This document shows, piece by piece, positions 1 to 11,417 of a stretch of DNA of 64,000 nt; within the stretch, counting starts at the first letter, position 1, and every line of letters begins with the position of its first letter. The position numbers were made by a program, and so were the translations under genes. This DNA is from Ophiocordyceps camponoti-saundersi (nom. inval.) (taxonomy: Eukaryota > Ascomycota > Sordariomycetes > Hypocreales > Ophiocordycipitaceae): contig PDHQ01000034.1 in NCBI GenBank assembly GCA_003339415.1, forward strand, positions 1,354-65,353, given 5' to 3'. The notes below the pieces were generated by a model that worked only from the letters and a program-made list of their open reading frames with translations, searched no databases and was not told where the DNA came from.

Positions 1-1255
1 GAGGTCTCCGCAGCCCCCTACGACCCCCGCGCGCCCCTTTGTTTCGGCCGGCCCCCCCCCCCTGGTTGGCGCCCCCTCCTCTTTTCCCCCCCCCCCCCCC
101 CCCCCCCTCCTCTCTCCCCTGGCCCACCCAGCCTGGATTCGTACACTGGCAGTCGAGGCTGAAGAGAGAGAAAGAGGCAGAAGGGTAAGAGAGAGAGAGA
201 CAGAGAGAGAAAGAGAAGGAAATGACCCAAGACAACACGAGGCCAATCGACTTGCACGCCACATCACCCCCGCCCTCTACCCCCTTCCCCCTCCTCAAAG
301 GCCACACACTGCCAGACGCAGCCGCCCCAGGGCCACCATCTACTACACACATTCATACTACCACTCCGTACTAGGCAGCGTTCCATCTCGTACAGTATGA
401 AGACAGTCGCATTTTCCAGGGGTCTTAGCGGCATCGTCGAGCGCATTCCGCGGGCTCATCTCGTGCCCGTCTGATGATAGCACGGCGCCTGTCTTTCCTC
501 TCATTTACAGCCTCTGCTTTCCCTTCGTTTCAAACATACTGCTTGTAGTTGCGTACAATATGTTTCTTCCTCGCTGTCTTGAGGCCGCTCTCCATCTCAG
601 ACGACCACGCGATACCGACCGTGTGGTTGAACGAAGGGGGAGACAAAAAGGCTGCGCCCGTTCCACCGTGGCACAGGCTGTGGCGCATCGTTACAGGGAC
701 ATGGGAATCAAGACGTGAGGTAGCGCCCGCAGGCCGGGCCAGTCGCCGAGTCTCCAGCTGCAACAGCTTGCTTCTACATACGACTCGACACGGGTGGCAA
801 GGGCGCACGCATCCCATCGACGATCACCCTAAGGCAATTAGCATGGCTCCCCCACCCCTTCTCTCACCCATTTCTCCTCCCCCAACCATGTGCTCGTACA
901 TACATACTACATACTAGGTGGCCTCACAAATGCGACAAGTTGACATCTGCGAACACCAGGCCCGGCCTGTCTAGGACCCTTGCTGACCAGGTACTGTAAC
1001 CAGTCACACGTGAGACTTATTGCCTGGGTTGAGCTTCTGCATTCCAGCTACCACACCACAGACTCCCTTTTGCTACTCTTCCGTGGGACAGCATGGAGCG
1101 TATGTATGTGTGTAATGTATGTACGTCTATTCTGACAAGAGGATTTGGGACGAGGGTATCTTTGATCAGCTCATCTGCCGTCTTGGTATCCATACCCGGC
1201 TCCCAGGAAGCAACCCCTCTCTGACGCGAGCTGACCCCGGCACTAACAGCTTTTC
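1..1255. other. Gene-poor left edge with C-rich and GA-rich tracts
   Basis: I see no supported gene. The first 120 bases contain long C homopolymers (about 50-61 and 87-107), followed by GA/AGAG tracts near 166-216. Short open frames on both strands have arginine/proline-rich, composition-driven translations and no recognisable domain. The right part is probably the 3' flank of NFU1. A 3' end of a gene to the left of the window cannot be excluded. Confidence 0.5.
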
Positions 1256-2224
1256 CTACTCGGACGGTGGCCGAGCCGTGTGCTGCTGCTTCAGCTTCTC
1301 CTCAAACTTGGCAAACTCTTGCATCGCCACCTCTTCTTCCTGATCGAGGATCTGATGCACGCCCTTGACCTCTTCGATCTAAAAGTGCTCCGTCAGCAAG
1401 TCGCGTCGATAACAGGTTCGAAGCGCACTCACGTAATGCATGAGCATGCCCTCGATGCCGTTCTTGAGGGTAACGGTGCTCGAGTCGCACGTCCGACAGG
1501 CCCCGCGTAGCTTCAGCATGACGTATCCGTCTTCGAAGCCTCGAAATTCGATGTCACCACCGTCTTCCTGAATGGCCGGCCGAATGCGCGTCTCTAGCAG
1601 CTCTTTGATCATCCCCACAACCTCATCGTCATCCTCGTTGTACGCCAGGCTGTCTTCCTCAGCGGCCTTGTCCCCATCTTTGCGCTCGCTCACGTGAACA
1701 ATCGTCTCGCCAGATGTGACGGCCTCGGTGATGAGGGCGAATATTTCGGGCCGGATGTGCGCCCAGTTGGCGTCCCCGGCCTTGGTGACGGTGATGAAGT
1801 CGGCGCCGTAGAAGACGGACACGACTCCGTCGATATTCATAAGTCTGGAAGCGAGCGGTGACGGGTGTGGCGGCGAGATGGTTGACCGCGGGTTCAGGTA
1901 CTCTATGAAGGGCGTCCCCATCTCGGCCGGCACCACCCGGTGGTTCGGCAGAAACTTGAGAGCGTCCGGGTTGGGCGTATTTTCCGTCTGTATGAAGATG
2001 GTTCGCGCGCCGCTCACCAACAGCGGCCCGCTTCGCTGCGCATGTCGTTGCGTCCCGGGGCGAACGCCTGCGCTCAGGGCCGGGGTTTTGGACGACATGG
2101 TGCCTAGTGGTCGTCTGGCTCGTGTCCAAGTCGGAGCGGCTCGCGGGCGGCCCCGAAAGAGCGGCCGCGACGTCGTCCTGGTCAACCAGCCCGCAACAAC
2201 CCTGGGAGCCGTCGGCGAAGCCAT
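1256..2224 (-). CDS. NFU1: Mitochondrial NifU-like Fe-S cluster scaffold Nfu1
   Basis: Predicted 304-residue mitochondrial protein that takes part in late 4Fe-4S cluster delivery to target enzymes such as lipoate synthase (family knowledge). An Arg/Thr/Ser-rich leader of about 75 residues looks like a presequence. The Nfu N-terminal domain starts at FIQTENTPNPDALKF (about 77-91). The NifU C-terminal domain begins near EEDDEVVGMIKELL and carries the cluster-binding CRTC motif at about residues 243-246. One intron (1379-1432, GTGAGT...TTTTAG, phase 0) separates the last 40 codons, which read IEEVKGVHQILDQEEE, matching the usual C-terminal helix. I chose the ATG at 2224; the frame is open further upstream but that stretch does not look like protein. 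About ten residues after LNPR (near 1870-1890) seem extra compared with the human protein as I remember it. Divergent from the HIT-finger gene, 419 bp away. Confidence 0.9.
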
Positions 2225-2643
2225 GGCGTCGGAGCGGGTCGTTTGTAGAGATGCGTGGCAATTGCGGGCAGAGAATAGACGACCTAGGAATGAATGCCCT
2301 GCAATTGCTTGTCGAGAGAGATGCCAAAAAAATGACGTCGAAATAGCATCCAACGTCGTCTCGGCCAGCCAATTACCTGCTGATGTATTAGTAATGCTTT
2401 GCTGGCGATGATGTAACCTGCCCCACAGCGGCCTACGGGCCTTGTCGATAGTGTCGATAGTGATAGCGTCTATTTTTATTTTCATCTTCATGTCACTCTT
2501 TTTTCTTCACCTCGATTTTTTTTTTGCAAGGAAAAAAAGCATCGATTTGTTTTTCTTCTCTCACGTTCTTTCTGCCGCCATCCTTACAGTGAAGCCTATC
2601 GCCAAGCGTCTCCACCTTACATACATACATAGGCACATTCGTC
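2225..2643. promoter_or_regulatory. Shared divergent promoter region, NFU1 / HIT-finger gene
   Basis: This 419 bp lies between two divergent start codons. It has T/C-rich stretches near 2500-2580 and a TACATACATA run just upstream of the right-hand ATG. No individual factor-binding site could be assigned. Confidence 0.5.
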
Positions 2644-3550
2644 ATGGCGACTCCGGGCGTGCTTATCAAACAAGAGGCGCCGCCAGACACACCGATGAAA
2701 GAGCAGTCGCGCTCGCCGCAGTCACTTGCCGAACATGAGGTTATCGACGACAAGTCAGCGGCGCTGCAGCTGAAGCAGACAGGAAGCGTCATCGACGACA
2801 AGTCCGAAGACGGAAAGTCGGCGGTACCGCAGCAGGAACACACGGAAAGCGCGCCGCGCGAAGACGAAAGCGCGCCGCCAAGGCCAAAAGGTCCCGCCGT
2901 CTGCGGAATCTGCACAACAGCAGCCTCGAAATACAAGTGTTCCCGCTGCTATCTACCCTAGTACGTTATGTCGCCGAGAAGCTGGGCCAAAATGGGATCT
3001 GGGCAACTGAAGCTCGCTTTCCCACCACAGCTGCTCCATCGCCTGCAACAAGATGCATCTGATGAACCACCCACCCGATCCCAAGCCCGAGCCGAACTTG
3101 ACGCCTCCGCCAAGCCAGCTTCCCGCCGAGCCCAAAGCTGCAGGCGCCCGCCACCCGTTCCACATCTTGGAGACGTCGAAGAAACTCGAGTGGCTTTTTC
3201 GCAGGTATCCGAACCTGCCCCAGCAACTTCTCGACATTTACACGGAGATGCAGCCGCCGGCCGAAGACGCGAGCGTGCGCATCCCCGCCTCTCTAAGGCA
3301 GGGCGCACCCGCGCGGGGTAAATGGAGTCGTGAAAAGGGCATCAAAAAAGGCAAGGCCGCCCTGCGACGGGCGAGACAGCTTCCAGGAGAGGCCGGCGAG
3401 GCGATTCGAGAATACGGCCTTCTCGTGATGCTTCTACTCGAAGAAAGTGAGGCGAAGGACGGCGCGAGGACGGCGCTCCAGCAGCAGTTCGCCCAACAGG
3501 ACGTCGAGCTGATTCGGGAGCTCATGGAGATGGAAAACGGCCGGCCATAG
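2644..3550 (+). CDS. HIT-type zinc-finger protein (Hit1/ZNHIT3-like)
   Basis: Predicted 278 residues in two exons; intron 2961-3030 (GTACGT...CCACAG) splits the tyrosine codon of the finger. The zf-HIT module at about residues 87-119 shows CxxC, CxxC, CxxxC and H-xxx-H ligands: C87/C90, C99/C102, C107/C111, H115/H119. Splicing exactly restores the YCSIACNKMHLMNH half of the finger. The N-terminus (1-80) is acidic, low complexity and repetitive (IDDKS occurs twice). The C-terminus is helical and ends with RELMEMENGRP. HIT-finger proteins of the Hit1/ZNHIT3 group act in box C/D snoRNP assembly. Assignment to Hit1 rather than another HIT-finger family is inferred from the single finger followed by a helical tail. 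Confidence 0.82.
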
Positions 3551-3755
3551 CGGGAAAAAGTCGGTTGACCCCGTCGATACATTGGTCGATTGCCGAGGGC
3601 GTAGGGTTCGCAAGGGCCAAGAAGAAGAACACAATTAATCATTAATGCCCGGGCCACATAAGGGCCACTCATATTGTTGGAATAGTCGAACGTGGCCAAC
3701 AGGAATCCAGGAGGTGAGAGGCGGCGGTTGGCTCGCAGGCATCATGTACAGGCTG

Positions 3756-4715
3756 CTAACGTCTGAAGCGGGCGAAGATGCCGCCTCTGGACGTGTTTGA
3801 CGAAGCGCGCTCCTTGATGGACTCCAAGGCTGATTCTCTGTCCTTGCTACGTGCAGCAAAAGACCGGAGCCTACGGCGCAGCAAGAGGGCCAGTTCTTGC
3901 TTGCGGACGAGATAGGACGACACGGCGCTTGTCGTCGACTGGATACACGATTCATCGCTCTGCGTCCAATCGACGGTCTGGTGGTGATGGTTTTGGTATT
4001 CTTCGACCGGGGCGAGGCTGGAGGATGGGTCAAAGGGTTGTCCGTTGTGTAGAAAGCTGGATCTGGCGAGGATGCCGCCTGTGCTCCTCCTCCGGTTGAG
4101 AGTTTGTGGTTCCATTGTTTGGACCATGGACCTCGGGCGAGAGTCCAAGGGGTGGTGATTGCCATAGAGACAGGATGACGACGGGTCAGTGATTAGAAAA
4201 GATGTGTTTCTGAGATTATACTGGGAGACGTTGCCACGCTGGGCGGCGAAAAGGCCGTCCGGTCTAGAGATGCTTGCTTGCCTTGACAGCCTGTAACTGA
4301 GACGGTTGTCCGGGTTGACGGTGGTGGTTCGGACGAACTGAGAGGCCGCCTCTTGCGGGACATGGCGATAGGTAGAGGAACGGACCGAGTAGTGGTCTCC
4401 GTCCTTGTCTCCGTCTCGGGGCTCATTTGAGGCCGACACGGAACGGAGCTTGACTCTGTGCTGTTGTGATTCGCGACGCTTCTTCCTTGTTGAAGATGAT
4501 GTCCAATGATGATGGCCCTTCAAGAGGCGAAGCTTTTCGGCCAGTTGGTTTGCATCGCATGGCTGTGACAGGGGATCGGCTTCTGGTTCCTCGGCGAGTA
4601 GGAGACGGAGCTTTTCACTGAGTTGGTCGGCATCGCATGGTTGCGAGATGGGGTAGGTTTCTGTTGTTGGTGGTGGTTTTGAAGCTGAGGCTGGGCGCCA
4701 CCAGGTGAAGGTCAT
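3756..4715 (-). CDS. Unknown 319-residue protein with an internal tandem duplication
   Basis: Single-exon open frame from ATG (4715) to TAG; I do not recognise the family. Residues about 24-41 (SQPCDADQLSEKLRLL) and about 49-65 (SQPCDANQLAEKLRLL) are two near-identical copies, also visible in the DNA at about 4609-4653 and 4528-4573. The middle is Ser/Arg/His-rich and probably disordered. The C-terminus has a basic leucine-rich helix (SYLVRKQELALLLRRRLRSF) and ends GIFARFRR. No signal peptide or membrane segment is evident. Coding status rests on length, duplicated motif and fungal-like composition, so it is a probable gene rather than a certain one. It is convergent with the HIT-finger gene (about 205 bp apart). 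Confidence 0.6.
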   Translation of the reverse strand: MTFTWWRPASASKPPPTTETYPISQPCDADQLSEKLRLLLAEEPEADPLSQPCDANQLAEKLRLLKGHHHWTSSSTRKKRRESQQHRVKLRSVSASNEPRDGDKDGDHYSVRSSTYRHVPQEAASQFVRTTTVNPDNRLSYRLSRQASISRPDGLFAAQRGNVSQYNLRNTSFLITDPSSSCLYGNHHPLDSRPRSMVQTMEPQTLNRRRSTGGILARSSFLHNGQPFDPSSSLAPVEEYQNHHHQTVDWTQSDESCIQSTTSAVSSYLVRKQELALLLRRRLRSFAARSKDRESALESIKERASSNTSRGGIFARFRR

Positions 4716-6160
4716 TGTTGCTGAATTGTGAAGAACTGAAGTGGATGAGTGCTTGTTTGTCTAAGTCTCTTTGTTGAGGATGATGATGATGATGTGATTT
4801 TATTGCTGAGGAGAGGATGAGAAGTGGAAGAGGGTGAAAAAGAGAAGAAGGGTAGGAGGGAAAGAAAACTCGGGGGGGGGTTTTAAGCATGTTGTATCCG
4901 TCTATTCATACATGCATATACCCATACCTCTATCTGTAATGCAAGTGCATACATGTATACTATATCCCCATAGAAGGCTCCTTTCTGCTATACTTACGTA
5001 CTTACTTACTCGCTACCCAATAGGCAGAAACGTGGTAGGAGGGGGAACTTTTAGCGATAGAACTCCCATGCATGCGACGGCAAACGAGAAGCGCTTCCCT
5101 CTCTTGCCGGTATGTATGTACATTTATATAGATAGACAGGCGATTATGTACTCAATTCACGCCGATAGGTTTTGGAAGAGAGAGGAAGGGGGAGACGAGA
5201 GCGAAGCGACGAAGCGAAACGAAGGTGGCCAAAAGCATCTGTTCCGTGCTGTGTTGTTTGTGTTGACCGCTCTCAACTCTCTTCAACCACACATATGTAT
5301 GTACGTCCATATACAAATGTACGGTCCCCTTTTACCCCTCACTCATAAGATGATCCTTGATGTAGGTATGTATGTTGGATGGATGTGGACAGTTGACACG
5401 AGATGTGGGCTGGCTTAAGAGGCAGATTGCAACGTCGGTGGGAAAAGGCCAAGCACACACATACTACATCAACACACCTGCTTGAGCAAAGACGGCGGCT
5501 CGAGAAGGAAAAGGAAATGAGGAAAAAGAAAAGTGAAAGAAATAGCAAAGAGAGGAAGGTAAACCAGTTTAATCCGTACATCACATACCTACCTACCTAC
5601 CTACATACATACATGTTAAGAGCGAGCGTAAGGGAGTACAGTATGTCCGTACGGAGTCGGATATATACCTACCTAGTAGATAGAGTAAGGAAAGAATAAA
5701 AAAGGAAGGGAAAAAGGGAAAAGAGCCCGAGCGGGCCGAGACTATGGCGGAACTAAAACTGCTGCTACGACGTAACGTCGGCGAGAAGGGGAGATTGACA
5801 CGGGGGGGGGGGGGGAATGAGCTATTATTTGGGGCTACGCTGTTGGCATATGTATGTATGTATGTATGCAGGCGCGGGGTTGAAGGGGAGGAGGATGCCT
5901 AGGTAGTGATCCGGATGGAGGAGGAGGAGGGTGGTTGATGTGTGTGTATGCATGCATGCATGTACATATGTATGTAAGTGGGTGAGTGAGTGAGTAATGG
6001 GTTGATTGATTACCTACCTTCCTACCTACCTAGTTGAGTGCCGAGAGATTGTACAAGGACGGCTGCATCGACTTTGACCTTCTTTCCGATTGCAGGGATT
6101 CTTTTCGGTCTATGTTTCAGGCTTTTTCTTTCCTTTTCTTTTGAGTCGTCGTTGTTGCTA

Positions 6161-6200
<40 letters not shown>

Positions 6201-7783
6201 AGACGCCTCTGTGTTGAATCCTCAACATAGGTAGTATGTAGGTAGGTATATAGTAGGTACACACTTACTTACAAATGCAAATCATATTCATCCCCTCGTG
6301 ACGTGACTCCTTTATCCAAGAATAGGTAAGACTGAGACCCTTACAAGAGAAGAGAAGAAAGAAAGAAAGAAAGAAAAAGGGAGAGTCTGACGATGTCTCT
6401 CCTCAAGGCTGACTGACGAGGGAGAGAGGACCCAGCTCAAGGGAGTCTTGAAGACGCCCCATCTCAGATCCAAGACATAAATGTACACTCTCTCACTCTC
6501 TCTCTATCTCACTCACTCTCTCTCTCTCTCTATCTCTCTATCTCTCTCCCCCCCTCTCTCTTCATCGTGTCACTTTCATCCTCTCCGTCTCTGTCTCTGT
6601 CTCTGTCTCTACACATGTCTCTCCCATCTTTTTATACCCAAAATCTTTAGCTTTCTTATTTTTTTAATTCCCTCGTGGCTCTTGTCTTTGCCTCCTAGTA
6701 AGTAGGTAGGTCGTACTTGTTACCACACTCGCACATCTTGTACGCACACTTACATAGTAGGTACACAAGTATCCGTACAATTCTCATACCTTCTTCTGTT
6801 CATGTGCATAAAAGGAGAAAGAGTGTGTGTGAATGAGGGAGTTGAGACCCGCAGATGAATTCATAACTCTGTGTCTGTACGGACATGTATGTATGTACCT
6901 CCTAAAGAGTCCTAATGTACGGATACAGACGTGCGCATACCACCTTTCACATCGTTATGCATTACATGTATAAAAAGTAATCATTCCGACTCATATCCGC
7001 AGGTGCCTTCTCTCTCAAAAAGAAATCCCGACTGTGAAAAATCTCGGACACGCAGTTGCATACACACTTCCATACCGAGATTGCCGACATACATACGCCA
7101 TACATCCGGAAATCCTACTCCTACGACCTACATACATACACACTACAGCACACTACAGCAAGGGGAAGAGAAGAGCCGTCTGGCTGACTGGCTGGCTGAC
7201 TGGCTGGCTGGCTGAACTGGACCGGACTGGGCTGGACCGGCCTTGGTCCTTTTTTCAGCTCCCTCAATCCTTCTTTTTTCCCTTTCACAAGCTTGATCCC
7301 GGCCTGCTTGTCCTTGCTGTTGGTTCTAGTCTTCTAGAGCTTGCTCGTCTTTGGAACAGTCTTGCTTCCCTAGTGTCTCTCTCGTCTTTTGAGAGCTGCT
7401 GCTGCTGCTTGCTACTGCTGCACCCCTCGACTCCCCCTGCTGGACTCTTACCTACATACAGGTACAGAGAAAGTAAGGTAAAAGTAAGAAGAGGCTTCAT
7501 TTCTTTCCTTTTCCCTCTCTCTCCATCTCCCACCCTCTGCTTGTCCATCTCCGCCTGTCGGTCTCTCCCTCTCTCTCGCTCTCACAACCTCTCCTCTCTC
7601 TCTCTCTCACCCTCTCGTTATATATTTACTTTTCCTTGTCTTTCCCTCTCTCCTCCCCCTCCTTTAGACTCAAAAAGATCTTCTCTTCCTCCTCCCCGTC
7701 TGTGCTCTCTCCTCCTTAAACCAGAACGGGCCTCTTCCCCGCGCCGATCAAAGACAACAGCCTAAGAGAAAAAAACACATATC
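4716..7783. other. 3 kb gene-poor, microsatellite-rich gap upstream of the RasGEF gene
   Basis: Contains CATACATACA/TATGTATG runs (for example 5600-5615, 5849-5870), TACCTACC runs (5587-5602, 6012-6033), a TCG trinucleotide tract (6161-6199) and long TC-rich tracts (6482-6550, 7560-7615). Short frames here are composition artefacts (poly-Asp, Ser/Leu). The right half probably includes the long pyrimidine-rich 5' leader of the RasGEF gene. No transposon ORF, tRNA or rRNA was recognised. Confidence 0.6.
6161..6199. repeat. (TCG)13 trinucleotide microsatellite
   Basis: An uninterrupted run of about 13 TCG units in the gap between the 319-residue protein and the RasGEF gene. On the minus strand it gives a poly-Asp frame of no evident coding value. 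Confidence 0.85.
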
Positions 7784-10700
7784 ATGCGCTCAAAAGCTAC
7801 CTCCGCTGGTCGGAAAGCTCACACAGCTTCAATTGCAGACTCCCAGCTCCAGGACGACCCTCGCCTTCGACCTTCGGGCTCGTCCGCTCGCCGGCGCGGC
7901 TCCGCCTTGAGCAATACCACCGCCAGCGTCTTCTCTTCCTCCTCTTCTTCCACCGGCCTCACTGTCCCGGATCGAATCCCTTCTTCCTCCTCCTCTCATG
8001 AACACGTCCCCGTCCTCAACGAACCTTTCCTTCGACGCTTCAACTATAAGTCCGAAGATAGCCATGGCAGTTCCACCAGCCAATCCCGTCCCCCGCCTGC
8101 CCGCAGAGACGATTTGACCTGTTCACAACATCACTGGGTAAGCAAAGGCGGGGAGCGGCAGGCATACATACATCCATACGCACCCACCTACATACATACC
8201 TACCTACCTACATATGTACACACACGCATATGCGAGCCTTGACAACTTGTGCCACTGCTCAAGGGAATCGCTGACCCGTTTTCCCCAGTCGCCTCCCACC
8301 CCCCCTGTCATGGAAAGCCTCAACATCGCCGTCGTCGGTAGTTCCTCTGCCGGCAAGTCGACCTTCATCCAGACCGTCTTGGGCCTACCTCGACGGCCCC
8401 TCTCCAACACCTCCACCGTCCGCATAACCGTCGACGACGCCTACTACCCCATCACTCTCCTCGAGCTCGATGTTGCCTCCTTCGACCTCAACGGTCCTCG
8501 GCCGATAACGTGGCCCCAGCAGGTCAACGGCCACTTTCTCCCTAGAGCTGATGCCGCCCTGCTTCTGTATGATGTCTCCACTAAAGAGTCAATTCACGGG
8601 CTCGACAAGATTATTGGTACGACCAACCAGCCTGACGACAAGATATCCTCTCCCTCGTGCTCATCCTCTCCCTGCCTATAGCTGCCTTCACCAAAGCCGG
8701 CCTTCCCACCGTCCTCGTCGCTTGTAAATGCGATTGCGCCAAAGACGACTGGGAGATCGACGCCGACAAGGTAGAAAGCCACGCCATTTTCAAGCCATGC
8801 GTCGCCCGCTACCAAACCTCGAGGGATCGGCCAAACATGTCTCGGGAGGGCCTGCGGGCTGCTGTCAGGTCCGCCATTGCTCACAGGAGAGGTGAGCAGC
8901 TACTATACATACTATACTGCCTACCTACTAGCCTGCCCACCAAAAGCTCCATGCTAATGTCCCATTCGTAGACGAAGCTTCCGACGCCGCTCTGCGGAGA
9001 CGGGCGCAATCCGCTACCAACCTCGAGGCCCCAGATGCCACCGCCGGCCGTCCGCTCAGCCGACAAAGCAGGCACAGTCGTGCTAGCTCCGACGCTTCTG
9101 CTGCCCGCGCCTTTCCCGACAACACCCAGCCTGTCAAGGGCCCGAGACCGCCAGGTGAGCCCCGGACTCATGCATGAGAAATGCCGTCCACTTGGAGCTC
9201 TCGTTTCCCTGACACGCAACAAGGCGCTAGAGCTGGAAATCCTGCTGCCGACCCCTTTATCGAAGTCGATGAGGAGGAGGACGAGTCTGACGAAGATTCG
9301 GATGACGAGACCGATGACGACGACGACGAGATACCCATACTGCAGAGGGGCGACGATGATGACGATGACGACGACGACGCCCTCAACAAGAAAGCAAAGC
9401 CGGTGGGTGTCTCGTTTGCCGAGCTTGTCGACCGCCTCCTTGCCTTGCCGCTGTCAAAGGCGGACAACAACTTTTCCGACATTTTCCTCTGTCTATACCG
9501 CAAGCTGGCCGCCCCGGCCCAGCTCTTCTCCGCTATTCTCGTGCGGCTGGACCGAATTCGAGACGACAAGGAGTCGCACTATCTCAGCAAGACAGCAACC
9601 CAGTTTCGCATCATCGAGGTGGTGGCCAAGTGGGTGTCGCTGTATCCAGGTGACTTTGCCCGGCCGGCGACGCGGCGGAACCTGGAGGACTTCATTACGA
9701 ATCTGTCAACTGAGCCCGTCTTCGCCATTGCGTCGCAGCAGATGCGTCGCAATCTCCGCTTCAACGTCATGGTAGACGACGACACCGGTTGGGCCCACGC
9801 CGACGATGCCGGCGACGCCGTGGCCAGCAAGCTCCTGTCCAAGGACATGAGCCAGCTGTCAGATGGCATCAGTGCCCTGCATTTCAGCGGCGAGGCCGAC
9901 GGCAGGCCGTCACAGAGCTCAGACGCCTCGGCGCCCGAGATGGGGAGCATCGCCAGCAGCCAATTCATGTTCAACTCGCATGACGATTACGAGAGGGAGG
10001 CGGCCATGTTGGAACCGAGAGACCACCAGCCAATGAACAAGTTCCGCTACCGCATCTTCATGGACATCTCCGACGACGACATCGCGGATGAGCTGACGAG
10101 GATTGATTGGATCATGTTCTCGTCGATCCGCATCCGAGACTTTGTCCGCCATGTGAGCTTGTCGGCGGCGGAAAAGGAAAAGTGCACGAGTATGCGGAAC
10201 ATCAGCCGTATGATCCGGCACTTCAACCACGTCGCCAAGTGGGTGGCCAACATGATTCTACTGAGAGACAAGGCCAAGCACCGAGCCCAGATGCTGGAAA
10301 AGTTTATGAACATTGCCCTCAAGCTGCGTCAGCTGAACAACTACAACGGCCTGGCCGCCGTGCTGGCCGGCATCAACGGCACGGCCATCCACAGGCTCGC
10401 TCAGACCAGGGCCCTGGTGCCGGCCGACGTCCAGAAGAGGTTCGCGGGGCTGGTGATACTGATGGGGACGCAGAAGAGCCACTTCGCCTACCGGCTGGCG
10501 TGGGAGAACTCGCCGCTGCCGCGGATTCCCTTGATGCCCCTTCACAGACGCGACCTGGTGTCGGCCGAGGAAGGCAGCAAGACGTTTGTGGGGCCCGGCG
10601 GAGATCGCATCAACTGGAAGAAGTTTGAGGTCCTGGGCGAGGTCCTGCTGCCCATCATGAAGAGTCAGGGCACGGCATATCCGAACCTGACCAAGCACGA

Positions 10701-10909
10701 CACCGCCCGCGACCTGATCTTGTGTTGTCGGATGCCGACGGATGACGAGGTAAGCTTGCCCCGGGCGAACCAAGTTGCGAGCAAGCGAAGAGCAGCGTCG
10801 CTGATGACGGGTGACGCAGGAGATTTATCAGCGGAGCGTGCAGGTTGAGAGCGGATCGTCGGGCCCGGTCGAGTCGGGTAAGAAGAAGTTTCCCTGGTTT
10901 GCCATGTGA
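7784..10909 (+). CDS. Ras guanine-nucleotide exchange factor with an N-terminal Ras-like pseudo-GTPase domain
   Basis: Predicted 896 residues in six exons; introns about 8138-8288, 8617-8681, 8892-8971, 9155-9223 and 10750-10819. The fourth acceptor could instead be 9232; the total stays in frame either way. After a Ser-rich leader (1-118) comes a small-GTPase-like domain (about 120-300). It has an intact P-loop (GSSSAGKST), but no DxxG switch II motif, and the NKxD motif reads CKCD, so GTP hydrolysis is doubtful. Next are an acidic Asp/Glu tract, a RasGEF N-terminal (REM) region from about FAELVDRLLALPL, and a Cdc25-homology domain from about ADELTRIDWIMFSSI through FMNIALKLRQLNNYNGL to the end. 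Known role of the catalytic family: nucleotide exchange on Ras-type GTPases. The C-terminus KKKFPWFAM has no CAAX box. Which GTPase it serves is unknown. Confidence 0.88.
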
Positions 10910-11417
10910 CATGATGTTGGGCGTGAATACGTGAGAAGATGTCTCTGCAGTGAGATGATTCCGGCTATTTATAGGCCTGCCAATATCTACCTACCTACCC
11001 ACCTACTTACCTACCTACCTTTCACCTATCTTTCTACCATCTACTAAGGGAGACGGCTTGTGTATCTGTATGAGTACTACTACTACTGCTACTACTACTA
11101 CTACTACCAGTATATAGGTAGAGAGAGAGGATGGGTGTGCGGATGACGATGGGTGGTTGAACGTGGCACTGCCTAGTAAGGTAGGCAGGCACTGTATGGT
11201 GTAAGTTGGGACGTTCGCTCCTTCCGCTGTATGTATGTATGTATTGTAATCTATACTAGGTAGGTAGGTGGTAGCAGCTACAATGGAGGTGAACCTTCCA
11301 TGTTAGATGGGAAGAAGACAGAAGAAGACACCTTTGAACAAGGTCAACAACAACTAGAACAACAACAGGCAACAACAACAGGCACCAACATCGACAGCCT
11401 AATACTTCCATGGCCCT
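10910..11417. other. Repeat-rich intergenic region
   Basis: 3' flank of the RasGEF gene and presumed promoter of the next gene. Holds CTACCTACC runs (about 10988-11022), an ACT/TAC triplet run (about 11075-11107), TATGTATG (11230-11243) and GTAGGTAGG (about 11258-11272). No gene seen. Confidence 0.6.

Noticed and set aside
4834..5418. 194-codon plus-strand frame in the left gap
   Set aside because: Its translation is dominated by TACATA/TATGTA repeats (Tyr, Met, His, Ile runs); no conserved motif or splice context.
6022..6264. Poly-Asp minus-strand frame
   Set aside because: Created by the TCG microsatellite; no other coding signal.
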